A stretch of DNA of 64,000 bases from Sacculina carcini. Taxonomy: Eukaryota > Arthropoda > Thecostraca > Sacculinidae. The stretch covers positions 3,401,001 to 3,465,000 of the forward strand of contig OU696574.1 of the NCBI GenBank assembly GCA_916048095.2, given 5' to 3'. Every line of letters begins with the position of its first letter. The first letter of the stretch is position 1. Positions 55,952 through 64,000 of the stretch are shown here, one piece after another. The notes beneath the pieces are model-generated. The model made no database searches, was not told the origin of the DNA, and saw only the letters and a list, made by a program, of their open reading frames with translations. A program made the translations under genes and the position numbers.

Positions 55952-55963
55952 GCCGAAATAGCT
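55952..55963 (-). promoter_or_regulatory. R2 putative primer-binding site, complementary to tRNA-Phe(GAA) 5' end
   Basis: Minus AGCTATTTCGGC directly abuts the 5' LTR, whose edge is fixed by LTR comparison and target duplication. The plus strand reads GCCGAAATAGCT, identical to nt 1-12 of animal tRNA-Phe(GAA) as remembered. No TGG-type site is present. Confidence 0.75.
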
Positions 55964-56415
55964 TGTGAATGTATTCAACAACGGTGTACAGAAAAAAATA
56001 AATTGATGAAAACTGCGATATGTTAATGACCACGAATCCACGCATGAATCTACACGATCCCGCAACAAGGCGTTAACTCCACACAAAACAGATACCCTCT
56101 TGCCAACGCACTCGTTCGCCCCACGCTCCCAGTTCACACCACTAAACCAACTGCCCTCGAACGCTCCACATTTCCCCTAGTTACCAACAAAGTGCAGCAC
56201 ACGCGCGCTCCTACACACAAACACATATATGCACACCATCTGCCTGTACAACCAGACACGCACGCATTCACAAAACAAACACCTACCGCTCGCGCATGGA
56301 TCACAGCCACACAAACACGCACACTTTCACTCACATACACATACACACTTGCTTATGCAAACACCATATCACTAACGCACGCACACACGCACTAATACCA
56401 CAGTAATACACCACA
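55964..56415 (-). repeat. R2 5' LTR
   Basis: 452 bp, same ends as the 3' LTR (TGTGGTGTATTAC ... CATTCACA on minus). The first base after it is the primer site. Confidence 0.92.
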
Positions 56416-56420
56416 ACACC

Positions 56421-58350
56421 ATAACGAGCAAATTGGTGGGAGAGAATATTTGTCACATCCGTCGCTGTTACAGGCGACAATAGTTCAACTTCAATATATC
56501 CACTGAAGTAATCGACTAAAACGAGATAATTAGCACCGCGAAATTCGAATATATCCGTGCCAACTTTTTGCTATGGCCGACTTGGCACCTCGTGCGGCGT
56601 TAACGGCTCTGGAGGCTGTTGGGGACGGTATGAAATGCATGTTTCACATCGTAATATCTTGTCCCTCACCATTGCCGTCATTCCGCGCCAAAAGGCATTA
56701 TCCCGGGCCAGCCTGAGTATTGAAGCCACTCCTATGTGACTTCTGTGAAATCTATTTAACAATTCAAGCCGCATTGACGATGGAATTACCAGCCTATTTG
56801 ACTTGTAAACCAAGCCGTTCTGAACAGACAAATCATGTTTCACTGACCAGTAAGAGGCCGCTACCTGATCGACACTGCTCCGTTGTTCCGGCCACCCATA
56901 TATTACGTACTCACGCACTTTTTGTAAGCCTGGATCTGCAAACGTCGCGTCTCTGTATTTTTCCAAGCGCGCCTACGTTACCGCTAACTCATCAGATAGA
57001 CTGAGTTCATTAATTTCCACCGCCCACGTCGCTCTCTCAAGAGTGTTCGACATCGGTACACGGCTAAGAGCATCAGCCACAGGAACTTCCTATCCAGGTG
57101 TGTATTTTAATTCAAATTGATATCGTTGCAAGGTCATCAACATTCTCTGTAAGCGAAGCGGTGCTTCCACAAGTGGCTTTTCACGGATGGCAACCAGCGG
57201 CTTATGATCCGTCTGAACTTGTTACGTGCCGAGAGTATACAAACTGGTCGAATCTCTTCATTGCAAATGTACCCGCCAGCAACTCTTTCTCTATTTGCGA
57301 GTAAGCTTTTTCCGACTCGGTCAGCGCTCTGGAACAGTACACCACTGGACGCCCCTGCAGCGGCACAGCACCCAGACTGGATGAGGATGCATCACACTGA
57401 ACAGTCGCCTGGACATCCTTATCATAAAACGTCAGCAGAGGAGCCTCTGTTAGTAATCGCTTGATTCGCTCAAACGCAGTCTGACACGAGTCACTGCAGA
57501 ACCAATCGTATTTTGGACTGAGCAACTGACACATCGGAGCTGTTACCGTTGAAAATTCTGTCATAAATCGAGATATATGATCCAATACCCATGAAACGCT
57601 TCAGCTCGATTTTGCTGCTTGACGCCGGAAATATAACTACAGCCTCCACTTTAGACAAACTCACTATAATTCATGCTTCCCTTGCTACATCATCCAACCA
57701 CGATACTTCCTGAACACTATAACGAAATTTGTCCTGATTTAGTCGTAAATTACTCTTCTGAGCCTTGTCCAGAAATGTTTGCAATTTTGCATCATGATCG
57801 GCAATTGCCTCTGCGCGGGTCTCACCTTTTCCATATACTATAAAGTCATCGGCTATTACCTCTACACCCTCTAGATCCGCTACCATCTCATGCATCAAGC
57901 GTTGCCAAATTTCTGGCGCACACAACACTCCATATGGCAAACGAGTCCACCTGTAACTACCAACTGGGATATGAAAATCAACACAGCAACGATGATTTTT
58001 CTGACAGACCAACGTGATGAAAAGCCGATCGAGCATCCATCATGATAAATACTTAAGCGCCTGATAGACGATAACTCACTTCATCAAGAGTTGGCGTAGG
58101 ATAGTGCTCGCGCTTTATTGCTTTATTAAGGGTTCTCGGGTCGAGACACACTCGGATATTGCCATCGGGTTTCGGTACAATGACCAAATTTGACACCCAA
58201 TCCGTTGGCTGAGTTACGCGTACTAGAATACCCTGCTCCTCCAGTTGACTCAACTTGACACGCAATTTTTCACGCAGGTGAATACGACCCTGTAAGGGTT
58301 TTCTACAACGGGATTCACCTTCGGATCAGTTTCAATATTAACATCAAATG
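56421..58350 (-). pseudogene. Gypsy 4 pol: RT, RNase H, integrase N-terminal half
   Basis: RT: LEEQGILVRVTQPTDWVSNLVIVPKPDGNIRVCLDPRTLNKAI, WTRLPYGVLCAPEIWQRLM and ADDFIVYGKG (ADD). RNase H: VQCDASSSSLGAVPLQGRPVVYCSRALTESEKAYSQIEKELL. Integrase: YWSVKHDLSVQNGLVYKSNRLVIP, FHRSHIGVASILRLARDNAFWRGM, CETCISYRPQQPPEPL, then GTDIFEFRGANYLVLVDYFSGYIEVELL. It breaks at ARYG where R2 entered. This is the common K02A2.6-like Gypsy lineage. Stops and frameshifts are frequent (near 57600, 57680, 58050). It is cut upstream at about 58350, where inverted sequence from its own 3' end begins; gag and protease are lost. Confidence 0.87.
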
Positions 58351-58360
58351 AGGACTGTGT

Positions 58361-58735
58361 GTTACCGCGGCGGTCTATACGTATTCGTCGACCGCCGGCG
58401 TATTTGAATGATTATGTGCCGTGAACGTGTGTTATGCAATGCCATTTCATGTGGTATGAATGTTGTGATTAACTTGGAGGGGGAGGTGTCATATATTTAT
58501 GTATGTATATGCGTGTGTGTGTGTGTGTGTTATGAACGGTGTGTGGCGTCACACGTCACGCCACTATCTTGGGAGTGGCTTGACGGTGCGCACGCGGGGG
58601 CTCGGGAGTGTGACGCAGGGCAGCGTGCAATACATGGTCGTATGATCAACATGTTACATGGTGTCAGAAGTGGGATTCAAACCCACACCCTTATACGAGG
58701 CCCAGACTCAAGTTCTGGTCTTTCCCAGCACTCCC
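58361..58735 (+). repeat. Inverted Gypsy 4 piece: pol end, LTR and tRNA-Leu primer site
   Basis: In plus orientation this repeats the end of pol (VLPRRSIRIRRPPAYLNDYV), the purine tract and a full LTR (58487-58658), then the primer-binding site. The minus-strand original is at 50880-51165. It sits between the truncated minus RT and a partial minus LTR, so this end of Gypsy 4 is a foldback. Confidence 0.85.
58659..58720 (+). promoter_or_regulatory. tRNA-Leu primer-binding site with extended tRNA-like sequence
   Basis: TGGTGTCAGAAGTGGGAT follows the LTR, the classical complement of a tRNA-Leu 3' end including CCA. Complementarity continues through the whole T arm (TCAAACCCACA) to about 29 nt, well past the usual 18. 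Next comes CCAGACTCAAGTTCTGG, which equals the anticodon arm of tRNA-Leu(CAA) in the sense direction. Confidence 0.7.
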
Positions 58736-58760
58736 ACGATAGTGATGTCAGTTCACTCCC

Positions 58761-58801
58761 ACGATAGTGGCGTGACGTGTGATGTCACACACAGTTCATC
58801 T

Positions 58802-58833
<32 letters not shown>

Positions 58834-58850
58834 CATACATACATATGTGA
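58761..58850 (-). repeat. Gypsy 4 5' LTR, partial
   Basis: The plus strand shares CACTCCCACGATAGTGGCG and TGACGTGTGA-G-CACAC with 50960-51000, then CA repeats, and ends TGTGACA at 58850. The inner about 77 bp of the LTR are missing. The flank ACGAT follows. Confidence 0.75.
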
Positions 58851-58855
58851 CAACG

Positions 58856-59965
58856 ATTCGATGTATGTTTTTGGAAAAATTTATTCAGCGTTTCTGCGAT
58901 GACGTCTGATATTTCTTTGTTGCAGTAACCATTATTTACTAAGACTTGCGTAACTCGCTCCAGTTCACTGTGAGTTGACTGCCACGTTTAACAGTGTGTC
59001 AAAGAACGTCGCACGTATGCAGAAATCATTGCTCGCCGGTATCTGTTTGGGCATTCGCTTTGGCCGCTCATGCACAGGCCTGCGTTGGTGAGCTTCGTGT
59101 GGACACTGGTGTCTATTCGTTCACCATTCAATTCAGCTAGCACATCGAGAAATGGCAAGCGATTATTTTGTACGTATTCTTTGTTCAGTTTCAGAAACGT
59201 TACTTTTTCAAGTGCTGATTGCAGGTTCTCTATCTCGTCTGGTGACTGCAATTTGACGAATATATCATCGACGTAGCGAAAATATACAGTCGGTTTGATG
59301 TTTTCAGCACCTCTGCTTCCGCTGCTCCCATACATTTCTTGGCGAAAAGAACACCCAAGGGGCTACCCATCGCAATTCCGCCTACCTGGTGAAGGGTCAG
59401 GTGAAGGGAGCTAACTTGGTGCAGACGGTCATCGCATTAACTTTTCTGGTGTTTGTAGTGGCTCATATCCTTCGCACCTATATACACGGTCCATTATGAT
59501 GTCGATGGTGTGGTCAGCTGGTATATTTGTGAAAAAGCTTTCGACATCCGAAGATGCGATCGTACCTCCTTCATGCTTTCCATTCCTCAAAAATTCCACA
59601 AAGTCCTGTGGGCTGCTCAAGCTGTAGTCACTGCACATATGGTCGTAGAATTTCGTCGAGTTTTTTGGCGACACTGTATGTTGCAGTTGGTATTTGTGAT
59701 ATTATCGGTCTCAATGGATTGCCAGACTTTTGGGTTTTGACATTGCCGTACGCGTAACCGGGTGAAAATTCCCCAGTCAACTTATGCAGTTTGTGTGTGA
59801 TGTCAGATTTGTTTAACTGAGCAATTAACTTAATGAGTTTCTTTTTGATAGTGTCTGTTGGACTTCGTCGTATTTTTTTGAACTTTGTGCCCTCAATCAA
59901 TATTTCGTTCATTTCACTCATATATTCATCTTTTTTCAGTACTACAAACGAGCAAACGAACAAAC
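58856..59965 (-). pseudogene. Penelope-like element reverse transcriptase fragment
   Basis: Minus blocks in order: FVVLKKDEYMSEMNEIL, YGNVKTQKSGNPLRPIISQIPTATYSVAKKLDEILRPYV, DFVEFLRNGKHEGGTIASSDVESFFTNIP, and VYFRYVDDIFVKLQ (catalytic YVDD). Then NRLPFLDVLAELNGERIDTSVHTKLTNAGL, YRRAMISAYVRRSL, and HSELERVTQVLVNNGYCNKEISDVI. This is the Penelope RT with its connector; any GIY-YIG endonuclease is lost at the Gypsy 4 boundary. Frameshifts near 59430-59340 (catalytic region), near 59640 and a stop near 58985 disable it. R3 splits it upstream at 59965; the N-terminal part should lie beyond 64000. Confidence 0.85.
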
Positions 59966-60327
59966 TGTGGTTTTGAGATGTATTAGATGACCGAATACGA
60001 ATGAGGTTGAACAATGCGATGAGACAGAAAACAAACAATTAATACAATAAAAACTTCACCTGCAAATTCTCACAATTCCACAGCTCAAAGCGCTCCACGC
60101 TCGCAACAATAACCGCTCCACGCTCACGCCACACACTCCACCACCGCACTGCCCCATTACTTCTCCTCGCACCCTCTAAGCCCCGCCCATTGTTCACATA
60201 CATATAATCAGCTAACACACTGATAACGCCATCTAACGACAATATACACAAGCAACGTGTCTCCTCATCACTCTATACATAAACACAAATAGTCATATAA
60301 ACAAAGCGTCTACACGGCAAAACCACA
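59966..60327 (-). repeat. R3 3' LTR
   Basis: 362 bp with perfect terminal inverted repeats TGTGGTTTTG/CAAAACCACA. Preceded on minus by the purine tract AAGGGGAGG (60328-60336). Its plus-side start is repeated at 63974-64000 with one difference in 27. It was inserted in the Penelope-like RT; the left flank is CAAAC. Confidence 0.9.
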
Positions 60328-60349
60328 CCTCCCCTTGATCTAAAGATCA

Positions 60350-63237
60350 CTACGCCGTGTAGTCGCTCATCCACTCAGGAGCGCGCCTTTCTCTTCCGGA
60401 CCGACGAGGAAGTCGATCACTTCCCGGCTCATGGTCAACCTGTTCACCTCCGACACCTTGATCTTCGTCTTAAATTTCGCCAATCGACTCAACAACAACA
60501 GGACGTATATCCAAAATATGACTTGGAATGCCATCAACCGACACATTATTCCGCGAATGAACACCAGTCACGGTACCCCTGTTCCATTGTGAAGTGCACC
60601 GTCCGTCCGCCGGCTTCACCCAGACTTCTTCACCAATTTCCACCGAACATCTCACTTGGTTGCTCTCTGATGTAGTCTCTATGCATGGATGCCGCCACTC
60701 ATAGTTATGCACATTACGATGAGGAATAGACGTGGGCTCCACACCAACTCTAGGTGACACATTGTACCAAAACACGGCCGTTGTTGGTGGTACCTGTGCT
60801 CTCTCAGCAAGCGCTTTTATGGTGCGGTGATGGCGCTCGACGATACCATTGCCGCTTGGGCGGTATGCAGCGCGATAAAATGGCATGATTTTCCACCGCC
60901 TCATCAGTTGCTGCGTTTGTTGAGACCGAAACACACTGCTATTGTCCATGAGTAATTCACATACGGGTCCTCTCTCACGAAACACTTCATCAATATTCTT
61001 GCAATCCTGTTCAGCTGTGTCATTACGAAGTTCACGCCAGACTGCGAACCTGCCAGGACCGCAATCCACCATAGACAAATATTCACGGCCACGATAGTGT
61101 GTCACATCAATTGCCAATCTTCGCCAAGGCTCACTTAGGCTCAGATGGCCTGGTGTATGAACCGCGGGTGCTGGGTCGATCGATTGGCATCGCTGACACC
61201 CTCGCACAACCCGCCGGACAACTTCTCGCGATACAGTGGGATCCACCTGTCGTGCCAAGAATAATGTGCGGTCAACTCCCATGTGATGCATGTTGTGCAT
61301 TTCCCTCACGTCGTTCACAGATGTCATGCACACATTCACGTTAGCTTCAGGACAGCGCGACGTATTTCGCGACCGCACCGCCGGCAATCCTAACCACTGT
61401 TTTTTAACGCGAGTTAGTATATCCGCTTTATTTGCTATCGTTGGAACACTGGTCACACTAACTCTCAATCCCAGCTCCGAAATCAAGTCACTCAGTATAC
61501 CTAACCGTCGTTTCACGAGGATTTCGGCTGCACCCTTGGTCTTAACTCTTCTTTCTTTAGTCAACAGTATACCGACCCATCTAGCTACTGTAGCGGAATC
61601 TGTCCGAATCTCAATTTCCTCAAGCTTCCATTTCACTGCCAGATTCACTCCTTTCAACACAGCTTCTAATTCTTGCAACATTGATGTGATGCACATCTTC
61701 CTTCTTCCTCTGCCACGATGCGTCCTCGACAATGTTTCCGTCAATTTTTATCGCTGCACCAATGGCAAGCATGCTGGCGTCACACCACACAATACCGTCA
61801 TTAGTTTTTCGAACATGCCATGTTCCCCCACTAGGTCATTCGCTGTCACCCTCTCAACCATATCTTTTGTCAAACGCAACACATTATACCCTACAGCATC
61901 ATCCCACTGGATACAATCAGCATGACGCTTGAGGTAGCTGCAGGCAGGCCTCAGCCATCCGGCGACGGGGTAGTGGCCGATCAACTTGCCACACAGTGAG
62001 AACAATTGGCGTTTCGTCATATCGTCCGGTAGGGCAGGTACTACGTTCCCTCTGCGGTACGCCAAATGCCCCTGCTCGCTCTTTTGCAGTTGCAACCCAA
62101 GAACAGCACTTTGCTCAATCGGCACAGGTTCTTTGGCTTTCAGCCCATACTTGGCTAGATGGTTAACTACCGCTGCACCTGACACTATCGACTCCCGCAC
62201 AACGATATCGTCTATGTACGAATCCGTTGCTTTTTCAACCACTGACGCTTGCTGTAGGACCGTACGCACAATTCGGGTCATGGCTTTAGGCGCAGAACAC
62301 AGCCCAAACCCCATTCTAGTCAGACAGCATATATTTCCATCATATTTCACTAATTGGTGTTTCCACAATTTTTCTGCTACGTGAACCTGGAGGTACGCAG
62401 CCTTCAAATCCACGATCGATACTGGTCCTTCTATACGTCTCCATTCTCTTAACTTTTCCCCGCATACATCAATAAAATCATCTCCAGTGTGACTGTGCAA
62501 AAAAGAGTTAAGCTCGCGGAAGTCCAATACTGGCCTAACTTTGTTCTTAGTAGGTTGAACGACCGCTAGCAATAGCAATACACCCACATCTTGCTTACCC
62601 GTCCAAGGCACCAAAATATTCTCGTCAACCCACCTACGCACCTCGTCATCAAATTCTTCCCTCACAGCATCATCAAGTGTCCTCTCGTAACAACCAATTT
62701 TCTTTGTTAGTAACTTATTCTGCTAATTCGTTAACTATTCGACCCCCACCTTTCACCATCAAACGACGCGCGAAAATCTGGATCCTCGATGCTCAGATTT
62801 CGCGGACCATCATTTCTACTGTTTTTCTCACGCACATTTGGTACTGGCACGCTGTCACACTTCATCTCCATTGCACAACATGACTGTTGTCCGAATCGAA
62901 CATATTTCTCACTCACAGTCACTCCACCCAAATGATTGATCAAATCCATTCCAACCACAATATCAATGTTGCTAACAAGCTCATCAACCACTATGACCTT
63001 CACTTTCACATACTCATTCTGTACTCCCACTGTAATCCAAGCTTCACCCCTACACTGCACTTGTCTACCATCAAACGCGAGCATCACATTTTCACCGTCA
63101 ATATATTTTGCAAAGCTCGATTTTACGACCACAGCTGAACAACCATTATCAATCAATGCCTTCGCCTTCATCTCATCTATCGTTACGTCAATAATTGGCA
63201 GGCCTGACGATTCGCCATTATTGGCTCATTGGAGTGA
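60350..63237 (-). pseudogene. R3 pol: protease (DNG), RT, RNase H, integrase
   Basis: Protease: KAKALIDNGCSAVVV, where catalytic DTG reads DNG, and IDIVVGMDLINHLGG. RT: RPVLDFRELNSFLHS, SIVDLKAAYLQVHVAEKLW, CLTRMGFGLCSAPKAM, and catalytic YIDD in DSYIDDIVVRES. RNase H: VWCDASMLAIGAAI (in a shifted frame about 61830-61685), ELEAVLKGVNLAVKW and IRTDSATVARW. Integrase: HNMHHMGVDRTLF...CQRC, D in LAIDVTHY, D in LLMDNSSVF, E in GNGIVERHH. It ends APEWMSDYTA. Frame changes near 62700, 61830, 61685 and 60470. Homologous to R1 and R2 along its length. Confidence 0.87.
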
Positions 63238-63958
63238 CTGCTGGCGCACAAGCCACCCCACTCAAGTTTTCCGACTTGCATTCAAATGACTTGTGTCCGT
63301 CTTTTCCGCACCGATAACACACGATTGGTTTACGTTTGCTACAGTACCGTGCCATGTGAGGCCTTCCACACACGAAGCATCGTCCGGTGAATCTTCGCGG
63401 AGCAGCATTATCTCGCAGCTGTGATTCCCTGCTCCCACTGACCGCTTCACCGGCGGCCACCACATTGACGGCTCTATTAGCAGCCAACACACGGGCATGG
63501 GCAATCAGCTCGCTGGTCGTCATCTTTAGAACATTCGGTAAACGCTGAAGCGTGACTATGATGTCGGCAGGAAATCCATTCACAAACGCGAGTCTCGTTG
63601 CATGCTCAACACCTGCATTATCGAAACTGGCCAGTCCAGCCAACCTTCTGATCTCATTGGCATATACATAAACAGATTCGCCACTCCATCTTTTCTCACA
63701 TAACTTTCTATGCGCCGTGAACGCATCATCCGTGAATGCTCCAATCAGCATTTGCTGAATCTGATCAGCATTGTCCTGGGCCTCTTCAGACAGCTCTAAA
63801 TATAGCGCTAACGCATCCCCCTCAAGATACAGCGGAATGAAACTGGCTAGGTCAGATACACCTTGCAGCTTTGCTACCAACGTTGCTTTCTTTAACCACG
63901 CCACAACGTCTCCATCGCCGGCAAACGCCCTGATCATATCGTGAGATATTTTTGCCAT
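63216..63958 (-). CDS. R3 gag with two zinc knuckles (open)
   Basis: ATG lies 3 nt after the primer site; 246 codons without interruption. Blocks: MAKISHDMIRAFAGDGDVVAWLKKATLVAKLQ, FIPLYLEGDALALYLEL, AHRKLCEKRWSGESVYVYANEIRRLAGL and AFVNGFPADIIVTLQRL. Zinc knuckles: CFVCGRPHMARYC and CYRCGKDGHKSFEC. At the place where R1 and R2 have GGGAAAC this copy has GGAAAAC (one base different), and pol is not in the frame that a -1 slip would reach. An extra small insertion or deletion is therefore likely between gag and protease. Gag itself looks functional. Confidence 0.85.
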
Positions 63959-63961
63959 TAT

Positions 63962-63973
63962 GGCCGGATAGCT
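63962..63973 (-). promoter_or_regulatory. R3 putative primer-binding site, complementary to a tRNA 5' end
   Basis: Minus AGCTATCCGGCC abuts the LTR. The plus strand GGCCGGATAGCT differs by one base from tRNA-Ile(AAT) nt 1-12 (GGCCGGTTAGCT) and by one base from tRNA-Lys(TTT) (GCCCGGATAGCT), both as remembered. No TGG-type site is present. Confidence 0.6.
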
Positions 63974-64000
63974 TGTGGTTTTGAGATTTATTAGATGACC
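63974..64000 (-). repeat. R3 5' LTR, cut by the window edge
   Basis: 27 bp matching the start of 59966-60327 with one difference. The rest lies outside the window. Confidence 0.88.

Larger units (their letters stand above)
51833..56420 (-). mobile_element. R2: complete LTR retrotransposon inserted in Gypsy 4 integrase
   Basis: Element 51838-56415 with two LTRs (51838-52288 and 55964-56415) and a perfect 5-bp target duplication ACACC at 51833-51837 and 56416-56420. Order on minus: LTR, tRNA-5'-end-type primer site, gag, frameshift signal, pol, purine tract, LTR. It is a relative of R1 and R3. By eye the LTRs differ at roughly twenty positions in 450, so it is not very recent. Confidence 0.95.

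Noticed and set aside
58856-60038. Hammerhead ribozyme expected in Penelope-like elements
   Set aside because: No conserved CUGAUGA...GAAA core was found by eye in the retained part; the pseudo-LTR regions are probably missing.
1-64000. CRISPR arrays, bacterial operons, rRNA genes
   Set aside because: Tandem repeats present are contiguous minisatellites without spacers; all recognisable proteins are eukaryotic transposon proteins; no rRNA sequence was recognised.

Overview
This window is a dense, multiply nested deposit of transposable elements from an animal genome. No bacterial operon, phage or CRISPR signal is present. P-type (THAP9-like), piggyBac-like and TTF-zinc-finger hAT transposases, BEL/Pao and several Ty3/Gypsy-type LTR retrotransposons, a Penelope-like element and APE-type LINEs (one with a 2A peptide) occur together with long CA/TA microsatellites. 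That mix suggests an invertebrate metazoan, probably aquatic, but the species cannot be fixed from sequence alone. Almost every coding region is a broken transposon gene. The only plausible host-gene piece is one candidate exon resembling a PI-PLC X-domain protein at 43.7-43.9 kb.

Layout: 0-1.1 kb P-element transposase; 1.8-7.25 kb an in-frame BEL/Pao-Gypsy chimera; 7.5-9.0 kb LINE A (minus); 9.25-12 kb Gypsy B with a large internal deletion; 12.2-16.1 kb LINE B (minus), split by a hAT that carries a second hAT-type insertion that carries a MITE, each with target duplications; 16.5-16.9 kb LINE C; 16.9-21.0 kb LTR element R1 with an intact pol; 21.0-25.9 kb a 2A-bearing LINE (F), interrupted in its 3' UTR by LINE G; 25.9-29.0 kb A/C-rich LINE E; 29-35 kb low-information sequence with minisatellites and LTR/gag fragments; 35.4-41.9 kb LTR element H, split by piggyBac, itself split by a second copy of LINE F; 42.2-43.4 kb tRNA-derived SINE and LTR-like remnants; 43.7-45.8 kb the candidate exon, a TATA-bearing tandem duplication and a CRE/GC-box minisatellite; 46.3-50.9 kb two-ORF LINE D; 50.9-58.9 kb Gypsy 4, split by complete LTR element R2; 58.9 kb to the end a Penelope-like element interrupted by LTR element R3.

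The most notable result concerns R1, R2 and R3, three related LTR retrotransposons. Directly after the LTR, where a primer-binding site complementary to a tRNA 3' end (TGG...) should lie, each instead has 12 nt complementary to the 5' end (nt 1-12) of a tRNA: Ile(AAT) in R1, Phe(GAA) in R2, and an Ile/Lys-like tRNA in R3. The same elements carry a GGGAAAC -1 frameshift site between gag and pol, followed by a 9-bp stem whose sequence differs between R1 and R2 while pairing is kept. Together these suggest an LTR lineage primed by 5' tRNA fragments.
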